From assembly GCA_039583875.1 (NCBI GenBank), contig CM077151.1, forward strand, positions 112,858,609 through 112,922,608: DNA of 64,000 bases, read 5' to 3'. The notes under the pieces are model-generated. The model was given only the letters and a program-made list of their open reading frames with translations. It did not search any database and was not told the origin of the DNA. Shown piece by piece: positions 1 through 8,989 of the stretch. The translations under genes and the position numbers were made by a program. The DNA comes from Platanthera guangdongensis (Eukaryota; Streptophyta; Magnoliopsida; Asparagales; Orchidaceae). Position 1 is the stretch's first letter, and every line of letters starts with the position of its first letter.

Positions 1-1813
1 CAAGGAGGCGTTCCTCGGGGAATCTGTCATTTATTTCAGATTCGACGAGCGCTTCCACACCCTGATTTTCTAAACGGGAGAGGTGGTCCGCCGCTAGATT
101 TTCCGCTCCCTGCTTATCTCGGATCTCCAAATCAAACTCTTGTAGGAGGAGAATCCATCGAAGAAGGCGGGGCTTCGCATCATTTTTAGCTAATAAATAT
201 TTAAGCGCGGAGTGATCGGTAAAAAACGATAACTTTAGATAGCATTATATAGGAGCGAAACTTATCAAAAGCGAAAACGACGGCTAAGAGTTCCTTTTCC
301 GTTGTCGTGTAATTTACTTGTGCGGAAGTGAGCGTCTTGCTAGCGTAATAAATAGGATGAAAATGGTTTTCTATGCGTTGGCCAAGAACGGCACCTAAGG
401 CAATATCACTAGCGTCGCACATAATTTCAAACGGAAGGGACCAATTAGGGGCCACTAAAATTGGTGAAGTGATAAGTTTTTGTTTTATTAAATTAAAGGC
501 AGACTCGCATTCGCTACTAAAGATGAAACGTGATTCCTTTTCCAAGAGGTGAGTAAGCGGCTTTGTTATTTTTGAAAAGTCTTGAATGAAACGTCGATAA
601 AAGCCCGCATGGCCTAAGAAACTCCTAATAGATTTTACGTTTGTTGGATGCGGAAGTTTTTCTATAATTTCTATCTTGGCCTTATCCACCTCTATCCCCT
701 TAGACGAAATCATATGGACGAGGACCAAACCTCCTCGAACCATAAAGTTGCATTTTTCCCAATTTAAAACAAGACTTGTGTCCTCGCACCGTTGAAGGAC
801 ACGATCTAAATTGTGAATGCAATCGGGAAAAGAGCGTCCGAAAACAGAAAATTCATCCATAAAGACTTCCATAATGTCTTCTACTAGCTCGCCAAAGATC
901 GCTAGCATACATCTTTGGAATGTAGCCGGCGCATTGCAGAGTCCAAATGACATTCTTCGATATGCGAAGGTGCCAAACGGGCAAGTAAAAGTTGTTTTCT
1001 CTTGATCATCGGGGAAATGGGGATTTAGAAAAACCCCGATAAACCATCAAGAAAACAATAATACGGATGACCGGATAAACGCTCTAAAATCTGGTCCAAA
1101 AAAGGCAGAGGGAAATGGTCCTTGCGGGTGGCATCATTAAGTTTTCTATAATCGATGCACACTCGCCAACCCATAACAGTACGAGTTGGGACGAGCTCGT
1201 TATGCTCATTTGCCACTACGGTAAGACCGCCCTTCTTGGGCACGACATGCACGGGACTAACCCATGCACTGTCCGAAATAGGGTAGATAATCCCCGCATC
1301 TAATAACTTAATAATTTCGGCTTTAACGACTTCTTTCATGTTTGAGTTAAGACGCCGCTGCGGCTGAATCGTTTTGCGGCAATTATCGTTGAGAAAAATC
1401 TTATGGGTGCAAAAGGAGGGGCTAATCCCCTTTAAGTCAGAAATTTTCCACGCAATTGCGTGGCGATGTTTAAATAAAACTTCCAATAAATCGAAAGTCT
1501 CCGAATCACTCAAGTCCGAAGAAATGAAAACGGGAAGCGTATCGCCTTTTCCCAAAAATGCGTATTTGAGTGATGCGGGTAAGGGTTTGAGGTCTAGGAT
1601 GGGCGGTTCTTCTAAGGAGGTTTTAATACCTATGTCTTTCTTACCAATTGGTTCGAAAGGCAAGTCTAAAGAAGTATCCTCATCACATTTAAAATTTTCA
1701 AGCGCATAAATATCGTCGTTTAAAAATACCGACTCGAAAACGGGAGAAGAACGGTCTCCGAAAAAGGTATCTAAAGAGTAGCAGAAATCGTCGCTCGATG
1801 ACAAATTGTCCAT
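1..1813 (-). pseudogene. pol: Athila pol: reverse transcriptase and RNase H, broken
   Basis: RT begins in the segment at 1813-1025, which holds the conserved GWRVCIDYRKLN and KDHFPLPF blocks. A stop at about 1025 is followed by a one-base frame change before 953, where RT resumes with SFGLCNAPATFQRCM. The catalytic box reads FMDEFSV at 845-862, with Glu (852-854) where the second catalytic Asp is expected. RNase H follows (CDASDIALGAVL, TTTEKELLAVVFA). Another frame change near 225 precedes [12 protein letters not shown] and ADHLSRLEN, which run to the window edge. With one nonsense change, at least two frameshifts and a changed active site it cannot make a working polymerase. Confidence 0.88.
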
Positions 1814-2500
1814 CGAGGGATTAATAGAGAAAGTAACCGGATCATTGCCTACTCGGAGGAGAAGACTACCATTACTAACATCTATTAGTGAGCGGGAGGT
1901 GGCGAGAAAAGGGCGACCGAGTATTATTGGTATCTCGGCGTCCTCCTCGATATCTAAGATGATGAAGTCTACCGGGAAGGTGAACTTGTCGACTCAGACA
2001 AGGACGTCCTCCACTACCCCGATAGGGAACTTAACCGAGCGATCCGCTAATTGGATGCGCATATTCGTAGGACTAGGAGTACCCAAACCTAAACGTGAAA
2101 AAGCGAGAACGGCATCAGATTAATGCTAGCCCCTAAATCAGCTAAGGCGTACTTTACTAATATATTGCCAAAAAGGCACGGGATGGAAAACCATCCCGGG
2201 TCGTTTTGTTTTGTGGGCAATTTATTAGTAAGGGCCGCCGAGCAGACAGCGTTGAGAGATACATGCGAAATATCCTCTAATTTACGTTTATTAGAAAGTA
2301 ATTCTTTTAAAATTTTCGCATATTTGGGCATTTGCGAGATAGCCTCGCAAAAAGGAACATTAATGTGAATTTGTTTTAATAATAAAATAAATTTTTCATA
2401 TTGCACGTCCTTACGCTCGTTATCTAACTTATGCGGATATGGAAGGGCCTTGTTTAAAATAATTTTTTCTTTTATAATTGGTAAAGGCGGCGTAAGCGAA
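1814..2500 (-). pseudogene. pol: Athila gag-pol linker and aspartic protease, frame broken
   Basis: From about 2500 to 2100 the minus strand encodes the Athila gag-protease linker (LPYPHKLDNERK, then QIHINVPFCEAISQMPKYAKILK) and the retropepsin active-site region DLGASINLMPFSLF, whose catalytic Asp lies near 2140. Near 2090 the frame changes; the new frame carries LADRSVKFPIGVVEDVLV, VDFIILD and PIILGRPFLATSRSLIDV, the second half of the protease and the typical spacer before RT. A stop also interrupts the VEDVLV stretch. The gag frame ends at 2429 in a different frame from the linker, so gag-pol continuity is lost as well. Confidence 0.82.
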
Positions 2501-3928
2501 GAAAGGGGAAGAGGGGTCGGAAGGTGAAATATGTACCTGAGGGTCGGTCCGTTTTAGATCGACCACCTCCTTTCCGCTACAGAGGGTTATAGCGTTGGCG
2601 TTCTCTCGCGGATTGGGCTCCGTGTTTCCTGGCAGTGCCCCGAGCGCGCGCTCGGACATAATCCTCGCCAGCTGTCCAACCTGTTGTTCGAGAGTTTTTA
2701 GCGATCCGGTGATGTTCCGGATATTTGACTCGTTGGACGCAATATACTTCGAAAAATTTTCCTCCATCGGGGAGGGTTTCGGAAGAGGAGGAGGAGGAAG
2801 AAATCCGGGCGCATAAGAAATAGGGGGACGCTGAGCATTATTCGGGTTGCTCCACGAGATGTTGGGGTGATTCCTCCAACCCGTATTATAGTTATTACTA
2901 TAAGGGTTGTTGTTGGGGTTGAAGGGAGGACGACCCGAATTTCCCATGAAGTCCACGAACTCTTCAGCTACGCAGACGTTAGGGGGAATAAAACACGGCG
3001 GAGTGGAGGAGGCAGCAGACATCTCCGCCACCTGCTTTGTTAACCTTTCAACTTGAAGGGTCAAGAGAGCAGTGGCATCCACTTCAAAAAGACCAGCCGC
3101 CGGCTTTCGGCGTCCCCGTGGGACGTTCCATTGATAGGCGTTCATAGCCATCTCTTCGAATAAAGCCTGGGCGGCCTCGGGGGTTTTGTTGTTAAGCGTA
3201 CCCCCGGCAGCCGCGTCAATCATTTGACGCGTCTGAAAATTCAGCCCATTATAAAAAATTTGAACTTGCAACCACGTTGGCAGCGCGTGGTGCGGGCAAC
3301 GGCGGAGGAATTCCTTAAACCGTTCCCAAGTCTCGTATAGAGACTCAGGATCGTTTTGCACAAATGAAGAAATGTCCGCCCGCAACTTTGCAGTTTTTGC
3401 GGGCGGAAAGTACTTCGTTAGGAACCGTTCCGTCAACTCAGCCCACGTGGTGATACATCCTCGCGGGAGGGCATTCAACCACGCCTTGGCTTTGGACTTA
3501 AGGGAAAAAGGAAATAAGCGCAAGCGAATGGCGTCATCAGTGACGCCATTAATCTTGAAGGTGTCGCATATCTCCAAGAAATTGGACAAGTGGACATTCG
3601 GGTCCTCATCCGGCATTCCATCGAACTGCACGGCATTTTGGACCATTTGAATGACACTCGACTTTATTTCGAAATTATTATTCGCCACCGCAAGGCGAAC
3701 AATACTCGACCCAGTATCATCCAGGTTAGGCCGGGCGTAATAAGACATAGTACGCTCGGCCGCCGGGGCAGGGTTAGGCGCGGCCATAACTACAACAGTG
3801 GGTTCTCCGATAGATTCCTCGGGATCTAAAGAAGGATTTCGGCGTTGAGATCGGATACGCGCAAGGGAGCATTCGATCTCAGGGTCGAAGTCAAAATCTT
3901 CAGACTCGGAGGGTTGTCCACGGGTCAT
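2429..3928 (-). CDS. gag: Athila gag (capsid) polyprotein
   Basis: The frame can be read from 4075, but the start is placed at the ATG at 3928 (MTRGQPSESE), because the upstream stretch overlaps the primer-binding site and AT-rich leader. The product is about 499 residues. The retrotransposon gag domain is clear: NNFEIKSSVIQMVQN, then WLNALPRG, WAELTERFLTKYFPPAKTA, SFVQNDPESLYETWERFKE and IDAAAGGTLNNKTPEAAQ. A Pro/Asn-rich segment and the LCSGKEV block common before Athila protease follow. I see no CCHC knuckle. No internal stop is present, but the end is probably truncated by a frame change, because linker sequence continues in another frame near 2500. Family role: forms the cytoplasmic particle that packages element RNA. 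Confidence 0.85.
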   Translation of the reverse strand: MTRGQPSESEDFDFDPEIECSLARIRSQRRNPSLDPEESIGEPTVVVMAAPNPAPAAERTMSYYARPNLDDTGSSIVRLAVANNNFEIKSSVIQMVQNAVQFDGMPDEDPNVHLSNFLEICDTFKINGVTDDAIRLRLFPFSLKSKAKAWLNALPRGCITTWAELTERFLTKYFPPAKTAKLRADISSFVQNDPESLYETWERFKEFLRRCPHHALPTWLQVQIFYNGLNFQTRQMIDAAAGGTLNNKTPEAAQALFEEMAMNAYQWNVPRGRRKPAAGLFEVDATALLTLQVERLTKQVAEMSAASSTPPCFIPPNVCVAEEFVDFMGNSGRPPFNPNNNPYSNNYNTGWRNHPNISWSNPNNAQRPPISYAPGFLPPPPLPKPSPMEENFSKYIASNESNIRNITGSLKTLEQQVGQLARIMSERALGALPGNTEPNPRENANAITLCSGKEVVDLKRTDPQVHISPSDPSSPFFAYAAFTNYKRKNYFKQGPSISA

Positions 3929-4056
3929 ACACCCAAACAAAAGTAAAACAAAATAAACTTTTTTTTTGTTTTTAAAATAAAGTTTTTGGTTTTTTTTATA
4001 GAAAATAAGTAAAAGTAATAGACTCTGGAATTCGAAATAGCAACTCGAAAAGAGAG

Positions 4057-4074
4057 TCCCCGGCAACGGCGCCA
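4057..4074 (-). promoter_or_regulatory. Primer-binding site, tRNA-Asp
   Basis: The plus strand here equals the 3' end of plant tRNA-Asp with CCA (starts TCCCCGG, ends GGCGCCA), so the minus strand is an 18-nt complementary minus-strand primer site. It lies six bases inside the LTR edge at 4081. An exact match of this length is diagnostic of Athila-type elements. Confidence 0.93.
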
Positions 4075-5064
4075 AAAGCTTGATGGGCCCACGAACAGAC
4101 TCTTACTGTGGTTGGTTCGGTGAGTCGATCGCCGCGGGCGTGCTACAGGAGGCAAGTGCACCTATTGCAAGTAGTACTCGATATTCGGGGGAATACCGAG
4201 GTCGTATTGTTCTCGGGGTCGTGTTGACTATTCTTACTCCTCCGGGAGGACTATTATTTTACTGAAAGTAAGGTGGATTTTTTTAATTAACTAAAGACGG
4301 AAAAGCAAAGGAGCGAAAAAAAACGATTTAGAAAATATTCGATGAAGGGTTAACGCTCGGCATCGAATCAGATTAAGACTAAAATAATTTTTAATAATTA
4401 TAGGACTTAGTTTTCAAATTAATAAAAGGCAACTTGGCCGTGGAGGTTCCACAAATGTGAGCTCACCTAGCTATAGGGATATCGCTCACCTGAACGTTAA
4501 GACTATTCGACCGAACGTTAGTCCGACGAAGGATTCCTCTTAATGCCCGCTTTACGCTAAGAACCTCGCTATTGGGTGGGGAACCCAATCCGGTAGAATT
4601 ACGCTTGTCCTCTCTCGAGGGTATGCACGCAACTCTATTTACCAAGGGGTGGTCGGTCCATATGCACGGCCTCTCGGCTAGCTAGCATATAGGCTACGGA
4701 AATAGGGCCCACACATCGATATGTGGTCCTACGCGTCGTTAACCCGGGGTAAACCTTAAGTTCTTAAATTAAAATGAAAATAAAGAGCTTCAATTATTAG
4801 AAATCATTTTAAATGTCCCAATTCACTTCGATGCCGAGGCTAATAGCGATTAACCACACATCGGTATGGGGACGGTTTTATAATTTAGTGAGGTGCAAGT
4901 TCGAAATTAAACGCTAAAAGATTATAAGAAGAGGACATAAAAACAAATAACAAACATTTAGAAAACTGAAAAATTAGCTAGAACAAGAACTCACGCACAC
5001 TCCAAATTATAAATTAAACAGAAACTAAGTTACACATAAAAGAAATTTGCATAATTGAAATTGC

Positions 5065-5430
5065 GAGTCCCACTCAAACGAGTGGGGGCGGTAAATAAAA
5101 GCTGAAAATTGCAAGTCCTACTCAAACGAGTAGGACTGAAATGAAAGCGAGTCCTACTCAAATGAGTAGGAGAAAATAAATGCGATTATAGGGCTTTCTC
5201 AAATATTTACATGGAGATAAAGATCCGTCCATTTAACTCAAGTGAGTAGGAGGAAAAATAAAGAAAGAAAATTACAAGTCCTACTCAAATGAGTAGGCGG
5301 GAAATAAAGTCCGTCCATTTAACTCAAGTGAGTAGGCGGAAAAATAAAGAAAGAAAATTGCAAGTCCTACTCAAAAGAGTAGGACTGAAAATGAAAACGA
5401 TGCGTCATTTAACTCTTAATGAGTAGGCGG
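5065..5430. repeat. Palindrome array in R-U5 (CCTACTC/GAGTAGG type)
   Basis: Hairpins recur along 5065-5430. The best, at 5114-5137, has perfect 10-bp arms AGTCCTACTC and GAGTAGGACT around a 4-nt AAAC loop. Others at about 5065-5087, 5149-5171, 5276-5300 and 5363-5388 vary arms and loop. Spacers are AT-rich and of unequal length. The array lies downstream of the TATA-like box at 6368, so it would be in the element's RNA leader. Confidence 0.85.
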
Positions 5431-6367
5431 AAATAAATGCACACAAACACACACACTCCATATGAATTTCAAGAAAGCATTAAAATTAACACCTACACTC
5501 ACACACTCTACATAATTTGAACAAAACATTAAAAGAAAGCATTAAAATTTAACACCTACACTCACACACTCTTCATAAATGAGGAAAGCAATAAAAAGTT
5601 ATACTCATACACTCACACACAAATTGAAAGCAAAATGAAAGTTTCCTAAAAATTAAAACTTTTACTTTTTCAAGCTTAGGTTTTGCCAAAAACAAATAAA
5701 AAGAAGAAATTACAATTTTTAGAATACAAAGGTTTTTCAAAACAAATTAAAAACCAAAGTTTTTGGAAAATTAAAATTACAAGATTTTCATTCTTATGTT
5801 TTCATGAAAGTGATAAAAAAGTGAAAAAGAAAATGAAAAGAACAAAAAGAGGTTTTACACTCCTACAAAAAAAACTAAGAAAAGAAAATAAAATTCACTT
5901 TCAAATCTCTTTTACAAATACATAAGTATGAAATAATAAACAAAAAAAAACATTAAAGAAGAAAATGTTGAAGATGAGATAACCATATCATACCATGCTT
6001 GGAAATTAAATCTACTACAAAACCTATCATGAAGACAAATGAAAAACATTACTATCAAACATGTTACACTCATACACACACACACTTTTCATAAAGAGAA
6101 AAACAAGGGTAAAACTAAGAATAAAATGAGAAGAAAAGTGGGCATAAGAGTTCATTCCAAAACCAAATAAGAAGAGAAAATTTTACATTTTTATTGATTA
6201 ACAGAAACTATTACAAACTATTACAAGAGCTAAAGCTAAAACAAAAACAAACATGAAAGAAAGGAGGGAGAAATCTCCTTACATAGCTCTAGAATCACGG
6301 ATGCAGCCCACAAAAACACACTAAAATGGCCCAAAAATCTGAACCCTTGGACCTTACAGAAATGGGC

Positions 6368-6377
6368 AATTTATAGG
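6368..6377 (-). promoter_or_regulatory. TATA-like box of the Athila LTR
   Basis: The minus strand reads CCTATAAATT, a good plant TATA box, about 735 bp inside the LTR outer end and just downstream of the U3 palindrome array. The equivalent box in the Athila-like LTR at 49112 (50052-50061) is in the same relative place. Confidence 0.65.
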
Positions 6378-6392
6378 CAAAAAATCTAAGTA

Positions 6393-6938
6393 CACGCCCT
6401 CCGTCACGGGCGTGTAGGGGGGGGGGGGCGTGTCACTACTATTCATGAAGGCGGTCGACGATTTGACAGGAAAGTTGACTTCGGGCTGAGTTCGCGGCAG
6501 TCACGCCCAGGTCACGGGCGTGACTCTGGGCGTGTCGGGGAGGTAGAACCGGGCGCGGGTTGCGTCAAAAATCTTTGGCAGCATCTTGTCGGGCCAGCTG
6601 GAAAGGTCACGCCCTAGGTCACGGGCGTGACTCTAGGCATGTCGGTTGGTGTCGACACGCGACGAATGTCGAGCGGAAAGTGTCGAGTTAAAATAGTCGA
6701 GCTGAGATTGAGTCATGCCCTAGGTCACTGGCGTGACTCTGGGCGTGACGCGGGTTCGACGATCGTTGAACAGAATTCGTCGAGTGGAGGGGACACGGGC
6801 TGCTGTCACGCCCCGTGTCGGGTGACACGGGCGTGTCGCCAGGCGTGTCAAGCTTTTTACTTTAGAAATTTGCAACTTCACGGAATTTGAGCTGTCACGC
6901 CCTGGTCACGGGCGTGACCCAAATGACACGGGCGTGTA
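6393..6938. repeat. Palindrome array in Athila U3 (CACGCCC/GGGCGTG type)
   Basis: Inverted repeats with arms GTCACGCCC and GGGCGTGAC occur at 6393-6414, 6500-6524, 6606-6631, 6713-6735, 6806-6837 and 6893-6917, with extra half-sites GGCGTGTC between. The loop is usually a short AGGTCAC-like stretch. The same core appears in the Tekay LTRs at 7112-7468, 13336-13762 and 20120-20565, a different lineage. Confidence 0.88.
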
Positions 6939-7111
6939 CTGCCCAATTTTGGCAGATTTTGGAATTTTTCTGAAAAATAAAATAAAACAAGTTAGTAGTA
7001 AATTTACAGGAATAGGAGCATTTTATTGAACAAAAAAAAGTAAAAACGACGAAAATAAATGAAAAAGACTAAATTAATGTGCACAAAAATACGTATATTT
7101 ACAATTCATCA

Positions 7112-7468
7112 CACGCCCGTGTCCATGGCCGTGTTCCCTAAGCGGTGCTCAACCGACTCATCCAATCCAGTGACACGCCCATGTGACACGCCGGTGTCAT
7201 GGGCCGTGTCACCTGACACGCCTTCAGACACGCCCGTGTCTGTGGCCGTGTTCATCAGGCTGAAAAATCTCAAAATTACCCGAGACTCACACGGCCTTGT
7301 GACACGCCCGTGTCTCAGGCCGTGTGCCCATACACGGCACCAGACATGCCCGTGGTCAAATGTTGAGTTCTTCGACCGTTCACCCAGGAAGGACACGCCC
7401 TGGGACATGCTCGTGTCCCAGGCCGTGTAACTCACAGTTTTTCCAACTTCTAAATTTTGGGGTGTTAC
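7112..7468 (-). repeat. Tekay-type LTR fragment cut by the Athila insertion
   Basis: The segment carries repeated GACACGCC/CGTGTC palindromes and ends GGGGTGTTACA, closely matching the outer end of the Tekay LTR at 11755-13832 (TCCCAGGCCGTGTAA, a spacer, then GGGGCATTACA). Read on the minus strand it is the 5' end of a U3. The remainder was separated by the Athila element at 7111. It sits against a Tat-like LTR fragment at 7469; CACTC (7469-7473) would be its duplication. The frames readable through it on both strands come from the palindromes and are not genes. Confidence 0.75.
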
Positions 7469-8210
7469 ACACTCAGCACAGCAGATACGGACTCATCCCA
7501 GTCCTCCAAAAAGCAGATCAACTCCAGAAGACGTCCCCTGACCACGCGACCTGGCGCGGGCTCCGCAGACTGCAAGTTCTACTTGCACAAATCACCAACT
7601 CATTGGGGGTGACGTTACAAAAATTCGATAACTCCTCGGGCCTATAAATAGCCCCCCATACCTCTCATTAGAGAGGACAAAAACACGAGGCCAACCTCTG
7701 GCAAGGTCAAGCATCAGACCTTGCGGACTCCACTTTCCAGTCCGCGCAACCTCACCTGTTCTCTTTGCCTACCTCACTTCTCAGTCTGTGCGGCCTCCTC
7801 TGGCAACTTCTTTCCTTAACCTCCATCTTGCTCCTATGTACCTTTTATGTTCTTTTTATATAAAGGTGCAACTCAAGTTATAATAACTGAATATTAATCA
7901 AAGGAAATCATGTCGTAAGAGTGACATTTAAGTCGTGGTGTGCGAAGTCTGTTGTTTCTGCTGTTAGCGGCCCCCTCTTCTTCTCAACTATCTTCACTCA
8001 GCATCAACCTGCAAGCATAATAATAAAAGTAACCATCTTCTCGACAGTTCTTGATCAACCTCTCGACCATCTATGCACTTGGATCAACATCCTCCTCTCC
8101 TCTATCCCCGCAACCCTTGACCAAGTGCTTGATCCGCTCTCGAGCACTCAAAAACCTCTCCTCTATCCCCACAACTTTCTTCTTCAATCATCCCGCTTGT
8201 GAGACCGAAC
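7469..8210 (+). repeat. Tat-like gypsy LTR fragment
   Basis: Similar to 35165-35966: both have GGGGGTGAC, then a TATA box (CTATAAATAG at 7642-7651 here) followed by CCCC and TACCT, and later AATCAAAGGAAA(T/G)CA(T/C)GTCG followed by a GTGACATTTAA or GTGGCATTTAA stretch. The right edge, against the copia gag relic at about 8210, is truncated. No protein-coding gene is visible; open frames here lack family motifs. Confidence 0.6.
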
Positions 8211-8217
8211 ACACCCG

Positions 8218-8984
8218 TTAGCTGCTAGTGCCCGCGACAACCTTCTCCACTCTCTGTTTCTGCACATCAACAAACAACACAACTTCCTCAAAGGATATAG
8301 CAGGATGAATAGGGGCCTTGCCCTTCCTCCTATTCCTTCTTCTAGTGTTCCTCTCAATGTACCCCAGTCCCATCTTATTTGTTTGGGAGGTGAACGTATC
8401 AATGAGTGGCAACACTGATTTAAGCTTGGAGTACTGAGCCACTAGCTTCCTCTCTTTGAGGAGCTTTTCTTCAAGATCCATAATGATCTTATTCTTATGG
8501 CTGATGCTTCTAATCTGGATGATTGAGATGGTTTTCAATTGTTTGATTTCCCTACTCATCTGATCCTGCAAGGATGCTGACTCAGACTGCAGGGAAGTAG
8601 TTAGCTGTATGGAGACAATCTCCTCAGCTTATTTCTTGGCCAACCTCTTGCTCCTTTTTAAAGCATCCAGAAGGGCATCTTACTTGCCAATCAGTTGATT
8701 GACATCTTCCTCATATTCTGACTCATCCATCATAGGAAGAAGATGTATCAGAATTAGGACTAGTCTTAGAGTCAGATTCAGAGGAGGTGCTAGAAACAGA
8801 ATGTACCTTATCTGGACCAGGCTGATCCTGGCTGGATTCTTCATCTGACATGGTCATTAGCCCATAAATGCTATTTTCACCCTAATCTACCTTAGTATCA
8901 CTATCTGAGTGTGACAGAGGAGCCCTGATACCCATCCTTAAAGCAAGATAGTTTTCATCTTCATCAGCAACAATAGTAAACAAC
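8218..8984 (-). pseudogene. gag: Sirevirus-like copia gag, C-terminal part (relic)
   Basis: The minus strand continues the gag from 26914 across the Tekay insertion: an acidic Ser-rich stretch (SDEESSQDQPG), then a coiled-coil-like Lys/Glu/Leu region (QDQMSREIKQLK, MDLEEKLLKERKLVAQYSKLK) and TNKMGLGY, the end block of sirevirus gag (compare CRLGLGATSSEP at about 39545-39580). Several stops interrupt it (for example in QLIGK-stop-DALLDALK near 8690). Homology stops near 8215, where a Tat-like LTR begins, so the rest of this copia element is missing. Confidence 0.72.
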
Positions 8985-8989
8985 CCAAT

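Larger units (their letters stand above)
1..7111 (-). mobile_element. Athila-lineage Ty3/gypsy retrotransposon, 5' part
   Basis: Reading right to left it has a 5' LTR (4081-7111), a tRNA-Asp primer-binding site, gag, protease and reverse transcriptase/RNase H; the rest of pol and the 3' LTR lie beyond the left edge. The tRNA-Asp PBS, the TGATG...CATCA LTR ends and the gag and RT sequence types place it in the Athila group. The right edge cuts a Tekay-type LTR at 7112, so it inserted there; the target duplication would be CACGC (7112-7116), but the other copy is outside the window. The pol frame is broken, so the copy is dead. Confidence 0.9.
4081..7111 (-). repeat. 5' LTR of the Athila element (3031 bp)
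   Basis: It begins TGATG (plus strand) beside the PBS and ends CATCA at 7107-7111, the same inverted ends as the Athila-like LTRs at 49112 and 53918; the outer end (TTACAATTCATCA) resembles the outer end of those LTRs (AATGTACTCATCA). Read on the minus strand, U3 runs from 7111 to about 6345 and R-U5 from there to 4081. It is unusually long for the group; much of 4760-6350 is AT-rich simple sequence with no believable gene. It holds two separate palindrome arrays (6393-6938 in U3, 5065-5430 in the transcribed part). Confidence 0.85.

Noticed and set aside
1806..2123. Plus-strand ORF opposite the Athila protease
   Set aside because: Antisense shadow of the protease-RT spacer, whose minus-strand reading has clear family motifs.
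4057..4074. tRNA gene remnant
   Set aside because: Only the last 18 nt of tRNA-Asp, next to an LTR end, so it is a primer-binding site.
5683..5925. 80-codon Lys/Phe-rich ORF
   Set aside because: AT-rich simple sequence within the Athila LTR; composition explains it.
7059..7435. Open frames on both strands across 7059-7435 as possible genes
   Set aside because: They arise from the GACACGCC/CGTGTC palindromes, which read open on both strands; no family motif, and similar frames appear in each array.
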